Source: Verrucomicrobiota bacterium (GTDB lineage Bacteria; Verrucomicrobiota; Verrucomicrobiia; Verrucomicrobiales; DEV007). From it: a stretch of DNA of 64,000 nt. The stretch spans positions 1 to 64,000 of the forward strand of contig JAHDID010000023.1 of the NCBI GenBank assembly GCA_020630975.1. Reading direction: 5' to 3'. Below are positions 59,993-64,000 of the stretch, in pieces. The position numbers were made by a program, and so were the translations under genes. The notes under the pieces are model-generated. The model had not been told where the DNA came from and made no database searches. It saw only the letters and a program-made list of their open reading frames with translations. Every line of letters begins with the position of its first letter. Position 1 is the first letter of the stretch.

Positions 59993-61768
59993 ATGAAATA
60001 TTTTTTGCTGATTGCTACTGCTCTTTTTCTGATTCACTCCTCAGTTCAGGCTGAGCAGGTACTGCAGAAAAACTACGACAAGAGTAAGAGCACCACGATA
60101 CAGATCGATGCGCTTTTCGATACCAAGCTAAAGGCAGGCTACCACCCCTTTCGGGTGACCATACGCAATGGCAAGGTGGCCCCCATTACTTGGGACCTGA
60201 GGTTTACCAGCTCCAACAACTACGGCCGTAGCAATAGCTACACCTACACCCACAGCATCAAAGTAGAGCCGGGGACAGAAGCGATCGAGGAGATCCTAGT
60301 GCCGGTACAGATGACTCCGGGGCACTCATCGACCTACCGCAGGCTCAATATCTCTGCCAGTGCACCTGGGCTGGACAGAGTCGAGCGAGATCACTCCCAC
60401 GTCATGGATACGAGCTGGCCATCCATCGCTATCAGCAACACACTGGCAGCACGGAACCTGACACGACTGGAAAATAAGCGCAAAGGCTCTAGCGGTAGCT
60501 CTAGGAATGAGCACTTTGGCTCCACCTTTACCAACCTACCAGCCGACTGGCGTGGCTACTCTGCCGTAGATGCGGTGATGATCACCACAGACGAGTGGCA
60601 GGCTCTAAACAAGCAGCAGAAAAAAGCGGCCCTCAGCTGGGTCCGCTTTGGTGGTCAGATCGATCTCTACACTAGAGAAAAAGTCAATATCCCTGACGTG
60701 ATCGGTGCAAAAGCCGATGAGTACCACTCCGGCAAAAACTTTGCCCGCTATGCGATGGGTCGGATCAACGCCTACACGTGGGATGGCAAAGAACTCCCAC
60801 TATCGATCGTCGACCGCTACGGGCAAGTGTCTCAACTCGAGGATATCCTCAGCAACGAGTTCTCCAAGAAAAAGGCATGGAGCATGATCGAAGCGTTTGG
60901 CACAAAAGCATTTAATCCAACATTAGTTTTTATCCTTTTGATCATCTTCGCCGTCCTCGTGGGGCCGGTGAATCTATTTCACTTTGCTAAACCTGGGCGC
61001 AGGCACCGCCTCTTCATCACCACACCGATCATCTCGCTAGTCGCTTCACTTATCATCATCTGTGTCATCTTGTTTCAGGATGGCATGGGCGGCAAAGGCC
61101 AGCGCATCGCTATCGTCCAAGTCTGCTCCGATCAGGCCGATAGGCAGCTACAGATCACTCAGCAGCAGATCAGTCGGACAGGCGTCATGCTAAATAGCGG
61201 CTACGCTCAGCCAGATCGGCCGGTCACCTTTCCTGTACATCTCCCCAAAAGCCGATGGAATCCGATGCACGACTCGAGCCGTGTGCTGCACTACCGCTTC
61301 AGCGGTGCCAACCACGGTGGCGACTTTTTTCGCAGTCGTAGCGAGCAGGGCTATCACTTGCAGACCACACGCCCTAGCCGCTCTCGTATCGAGCTGAAGC
61401 AGGCCGCCGACTCGGCGGGAGATACAGCCCCGACCCTAGTCTCCACCATGGAGTTCAATATACGAGACTTTCTCTATATCGATAGCAAAGGACAAATCTG
61501 GCAATCGCCAAAAGACATCGAGATCAAGCCGGGCGAAACTATCGCCCTGGAAAAATCCGATAACGATGCACGCACCAAATGGCTGGAAAAACAGCTCAAA
61601 AACCTAGCCAAAACAGATCGACAGCGCCTCCGCAGACTACACAATGCCGGGCAGCGCTACTTCGCCATAGCTAGCGATCCTAGCGATCTCATGATCCCTA
61701 CCCACTCTGCGATCAACTGGAGAGACGATCTCGCGATCATCACCGGCCAAGTGGTAGCCAATCCCTAA
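59993..61768 (+). CDS. Large exported/membrane protein associated with an ABC transporter
   Basis: A 591-residue protein with a signal peptide (MKYFLLIATALFLIHSSVQA). A beta-rich region (about 22-130) is followed by a part with ALSWVRFGGQIDLYT (about 217-231), reminiscent of DUF4350/GATase-like folds. Two membrane helices lie at about 305-326 (LVFILLIIFAVLVGPVNLF) and 341-360 (ITTPIISLVASLIIICVILF). The rest is a second extracytoplasmic beta region. Similar proteins sit with ABC ATPases and permeases in this group. I cannot name the family; the operon position suggests an envelope role with the next two genes. Confidence 0.6.
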   Translation: MKYFLLIATALFLIHSSVQAEQVLQKNYDKSKSTTIQIDALFDTKLKAGYHPFRVTIRNGKVAPITWDLRFTSSNNYGRSNSYTYTHSIKVEPGTEAIEEILVPVQMTPGHSSTYRRLNISASAPGLDRVERDHSHVMDTSWPSIAISNTLAARNLTRLENKRKGSSGSSRNEHFGSTFTNLPADWRGYSAVDAVMITTDEWQALNKQQKKAALSWVRFGGQIDLYTREKVNIPDVIGAKADEYHSGKNFARYAMGRINAYTWDGKELPLSIVDRYGQVSQLEDILSNEFSKKKAWSMIEAFGTKAFNPTLVFILLIIFAVLVGPVNLFHFAKPGRRHRLFITTPIISLVASLIIICVILFQDGMGGKGQRIAIVQVCSDQADRQLQITQQQISRTGVMLNSGYAQPDRPVTFPVHLPKSRWNPMHDSSRVLHYRFSGANHGGDFFRSRSEQGYHLQTTRPSRSRIELKQAADSAGDTAPTLVSTMEFNIRDFLYIDSKGQIWQSPKDIEIKPGETIALEKSDNDARTKWLEKQLKNLAKTDRQRLRRLHNAGQRYFAIASDPSDLMIPTHSAINWRDDLAIITGQVVANP

Positions 61769-61803
61769 TCCGCACCACCCTATCGCTCTATCCCAGACTC
61801 ATC

Positions 61804-62865
61804 ATGTCCGATACAGATTCGACCACTTCTACTCCACCCGAGCTACCAGACAGCAGCGCACTCGCCAGTCTATCGAGTAGTGAAGCACCACCGATACCAG
61901 AGGGCGTCACCCCAGCGATCGAGGTAGAGGGGCTCTACCGCTCCTTTCTCGGTGTCCATGCGGTGCGAGGTATCTCTTTCGCCATAGCACCAGGCCAGGT
62001 GGTCGGATTTGTCGGGGCCAATGGCGCGGGGAAAACAACAACCATGCGCATCATCTCCACCCTCGACTACGCCACTGCCGGTCGTGTGCAAGTGTGCGGC
62101 ATCGATGTGGTGCAGTACCCCAACAAAGTGCGCAGCAAACTGGGCTGGATGCCCGACGACTACGGCACCTATCACAATATGACGGTGCTCGAGTATCTCG
62201 ACTTTTTCGCCCGCGCCCTCGGCTACCGCGGCGAAGAGCGACGCGAGCGCATCGAGGAGGTGATGGCCTTTACCGATCTGGATAAACTAGCCGATCGACT
62301 GATCAACAAACTATCCAAAGGCATGGGCCAGCGCCTATGCCTAGGCCGCGCCCTGATCCACGACCCCGAGGTCCTCATACTCGATGAGCCTGCGGCTGGT
62401 CTCGATCCCAAAGCTCGTGTCGAGCTGAAACATCTCATCCGCATCCTCGCGGAGGAAGGCAAAACCGTATTCATCAGCTCGCACATCCTGTCCGAGCTAG
62501 GCGAGATGTGCGATAGCCTACTGTTTATCAATCAGGGGCAAATCATTCACCACGGCTCTGCCGATTCACTGAAACGCAGCTCAGAGACACATACCTTTGT
62601 GAATGTCAGTGCCAACTGCGATCCACAGCGCATCGCCAACTGGGCCACCATGGCACCGAATGTCACCCTAATCGAGACTACCAAGGAAGGAGCACGGATC
62701 GAGATCGACTCGGCCGAGCCGGAAGTGATCGCCACTGTCCTGAAGCGAATGATCAACGATGATGTGCCCGTCACCGATTTCCACCAGGAAGAGCGCAAGC
62801 TCGAGGATGCCTTTATCGACATCCTCAGCGAGATCGAGGCCAGTGGCGAGGCGATCGTGAGCTGA
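61804..62865 (+). CDS. ABC transporter ATP-binding protein
   Basis: A 353-residue ATPase. Residues 1-38 are a Ser/Thr/Pro-rich tail. Walker A is GANGAGKTTT (about 77-86), the Q-loop region is LGWMPDDYGTYHNMTVLEY (about 115-133), the signature is LSKGMGQRLCLGRAL (about 172-186), and Walker B is EVLILDEPAAGLD (about 190-202), followed by the H-loop ISSHILSE. The C-terminal region (about 265-353) is the extension seen in Nod/DrrA-like export ATPases. It works with the permease downstream. Confidence 0.95.
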   Translation: MSDTDSTTSTPPELPDSSALASLSSSEAPPIPEGVTPAIEVEGLYRSFLGVHAVRGISFAIAPGQVVGFVGANGAGKTTTMRIISTLDYATAGRVQVCGIDVVQYPNKVRSKLGWMPDDYGTYHNMTVLEYLDFFARALGYRGEERRERIEEVMAFTDLDKLADRLINKLSKGMGQRLCLGRALIHDPEVLILDEPAAGLDPKARVELKHLIRILAEEGKTVFISSHILSELGEMCDSLLFINQGQIIHHGSADSLKRSSETHTFVNVSANCDPQRIANWATMAPNVTLIETTKEGARIEIDSAEPEVIATVLKRMINDDVPVTDFHQEERKLEDAFIDILSEIEASGEAIVS

Positions 62866-62871
62866 CGGGCG

Positions 62872-62911
62872 ATTGTACCCTATTGAATAAAAATTGTACC
62901 CTATTGAATTT
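62872..62911 (+). repeat. 21-bp-period tandem intergenic repeat, copy 6 (two units)
   Basis: A variant ATTGTACCCTATTGAATA unit is followed 21 bp later by the canonical ATTGTACCCTATTGAATTT. It fills most of the 63-bp gap between the ABC ATPase and permease genes, so it lies inside an apparent operon. Confidence 0.92.
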
Positions 62912-62928
62912 TCTCTTTTCCGTAGTCT

Positions 62929-64000
62929 ATGGCCGATTCCACGCCCAGTTCCAAACTAGCTGACTTCTCAGACCGCCTCAGCCCCATGCTGGTCAAAGAG
63001 CTGCGCCAGGGGCTACGCACTCATCTATTCGTCACGGCATTCATGCTGCTGCAGGGATTCATGTTTCTCTGTATCCTGATGGCGTCGGCAGATGGCAGTT
63101 CGGTAGCCAGTGGCTTTTTCTGGTTTTTCATCGTGGTTACCTTTGTCGTCGTCCAGCCTCTCCGAGGCTTCGGCGCACTGAGCAATGAGTATACGCTCAA
63201 TACCATGGATCTCATCCAGCTCACCCATATGGATGCTCTACGTATCACTTGGGGCAAGTGGCTGGCACTGAATGCACAGACTCTGCTGATGATGGTAGCC
63301 GTCTTACCCTATCTGGTGCTGCGCTATTTCTTTGGCTCTGTCGACCTCGTAAGCGATCTGGCACTGCTGGGACTCTTTACGATATCGTCACTGTTTCTTT
63401 CATCGATGGCGATTGGGTGCTCCGCTTTTCGAAATCTATTTGTGCGCTGTATATTGTTGATCCTATTCGTAGTCGCTTATGTTTTGGCATGGATATATTT
63501 ACAAAACATGTGGTCTAGCAGCGCTGCCTTCGGTGCGGATGAGTACATAGGCATCGGCCTACTGATCTTCACCACGCTATTCATCACAGCATTTTTCATC
63601 TATTTCGGGGCTTCACGCATCGCCCCGCCATCAGACAACTATTCCTCGCTCAAGCGGGGCTTCGGACTGGGGCTCGCAGCGCTAGTCTACGCCGCCCAGT
63701 GGCTACTGCCAGACTCTGCAGCCGAGTGCACCGCCCATTTTACGATCATCCTCGGTCTGGTCATCATCGACGCGCTCACCGAGGAACTGCCCATGGCATC
63801 CGCTATGGGTGTGCGAAATCGCCATTCCCCTCTGCGAAAGCTGCTTGCCTACCTTTTCACTCCTGGCTGGGCTACAGCTGCGCTTTTCGCCCTACTCATC
63901 GCCGCGCCTCTATGGTCTGCAGGCATGCTACAACAGCTCAAATGGAAGGCGGACACCGGGGACATCACCGTCATCCTAGGTGCCATCGGTATGCTCATAC
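62929..64000 (+). CDS. ABC transporter permease (partial, runs off the right edge)
   Basis: At least 357 residues, from ATG 62929 with no stop before the window end. The N-terminus MADSTPSSKLADFSDRLSPM is cytoplasmic, with LVKELRQGLRTHLFV just before the first helix, a pattern of ABC-2-type permeases. About eight hydrophobic segments follow, including TAFMLLQGFMFLCILM, FFWFFIVVTFVVVQPL, LALLGLFTISSLFLSSMAIG, and CILLILFVVAYVLAWIYL. The order ATPase then permease, with the large membrane protein upstream, suggests one export or envelope system. The substrate is unknown. Confidence 0.85.
   Translation, partial: MADSTPSSKLADFSDRLSPMLVKELRQGLRTHLFVTAFMLLQGFMFLCILMASADGSSVASGFFWFFIVVTFVVVQPLRGFGALSNEYTLNTMDLIQLTHMDALRITWGKWLALNAQTLLMMVAVLPYLVLRYFFGSVDLVSDLALLGLFTISSLFLSSMAIGCSAFRNLFVRCILLILFVVAYVLAWIYLQNMWSSSAAFGADEYIGIGLLIFTTLFITAFFIYFGASRIAPPSDNYSSLKRGFGLGLAALVYAAQWLLPDSAAECTAHFTIILGLVIIDALTEELPMASAMGVRNRHSPLRKLLAYLFTPGWATAALFALLIAAPLWSAGMLQQLKWKADTGDITVILGAIGMLI

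Noticed and set aside
1-64000. CRISPR array, prophage or insertion sequence
   Set aside because: No regularly spaced direct repeats with unique spacers, and no transposase, integrase or phage structural genes, were seen.

Overview
The window looks like a chromosomal segment of a free-living Verrucomicrobiota bacterium, probably class Verrucomicrobiae. The taxon is inferred from gene content, not from a marker search. A division and wall cluster (murG, murC, ddl, ftsQ, ftsA, ftsZ) sits beside many exported proteins of types that are abundant in the PVC group: a sulfatase, DUF1080, PQQ-type beta-propellers, SHD1 domains, a YHYH protein and yellow/MRJP-like proteins. A SpoIIM/DUF4129/MoxR/DUF58 operon is also present. 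No phage, insertion sequence, CRISPR array or rRNA operon is seen.

Layout. 1-4.7 kb: start of a dehydrogenase, a two-domain esterase, an SDR, a PQQ-type propeller and a LON-domain protein. 4.8-7.5 kb: rpsO and pnp, each with a clear terminator. 7.5-10 kb: a secreted EEP-family nuclease/phosphatase and a sulfatase. 10.2-18.3 kb: the minus-strand cluster murG-murC-ddl-ftsQ-ftsA-ftsZ, without murB. 18.4-25.4 kb: a DUF1080 protein, two tandem DUF3137 paralogues, a D-threonine-aldolase-like enzyme, a VapBC-type toxin-antitoxin pair, proC and gatA. 25.5-29.3 kb: small secreted or membrane proteins, a GH2-like glycosidase and a hairpin-rich repeat stretch. 29.3-34.2 kb: a tRNA-Sec gene, a lipoprotein that resembles a YnbE-YdbL fusion, and a giant YdbH/AsmA-like protein. 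34.4-40.6 kb: ptsI, a yellow-like protein, prmC, murA and a hisN-like phosphatase. 40.6-45.9 kb: a membrane hydrolase, a large Ig/Fn3 protein, cinA, rsfS and DUF4112. 45.9-47.1 kb: a disturbed stretch holding a nonsense-interrupted SHD1 gene, an orphan ORF and a thioredoxin-like gene interrupted by an in-frame TGA. 47.1-54.1 kb: the six-gene RDD/SpoIIM/DUF4129/DUF4350/MoxR/DUF58 series. 54.2-64 kb: a C39-like peptidase, a YHYH protein, an amine oxidase, DUF1232, a PQQ-type propeller, and an ABC transporter set that runs off the end.

The most interesting signals are four. (1) The thioredoxin-like ORF at 46638-47063 reads straight through a TGA that forms a U-G-A-C redox motif. It is followed by a hairpin-forming sequence whose G15 G16 U17 and GGUC at 22-25 match the E. 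coli fdhF SECIS position for position. A tRNA-Sec gene lies in the same window. This is a candidate selenoprotein, although the locus also shows signs of gene decay. (2) A 21-bp-period tandem repeat with core ATTGTACCCTATTGAATTT occurs at six intergenic sites, always in the same orientation and 8.7 to 15.1 kb apart. (3) A YnbE-YdbL fusion overlaps a YdbH-like gene by 4 bp. (4) The FtsZ T7 catalytic loop is degenerate. A large nested inverted repeat also spans the start codon of the hisN-like gene.
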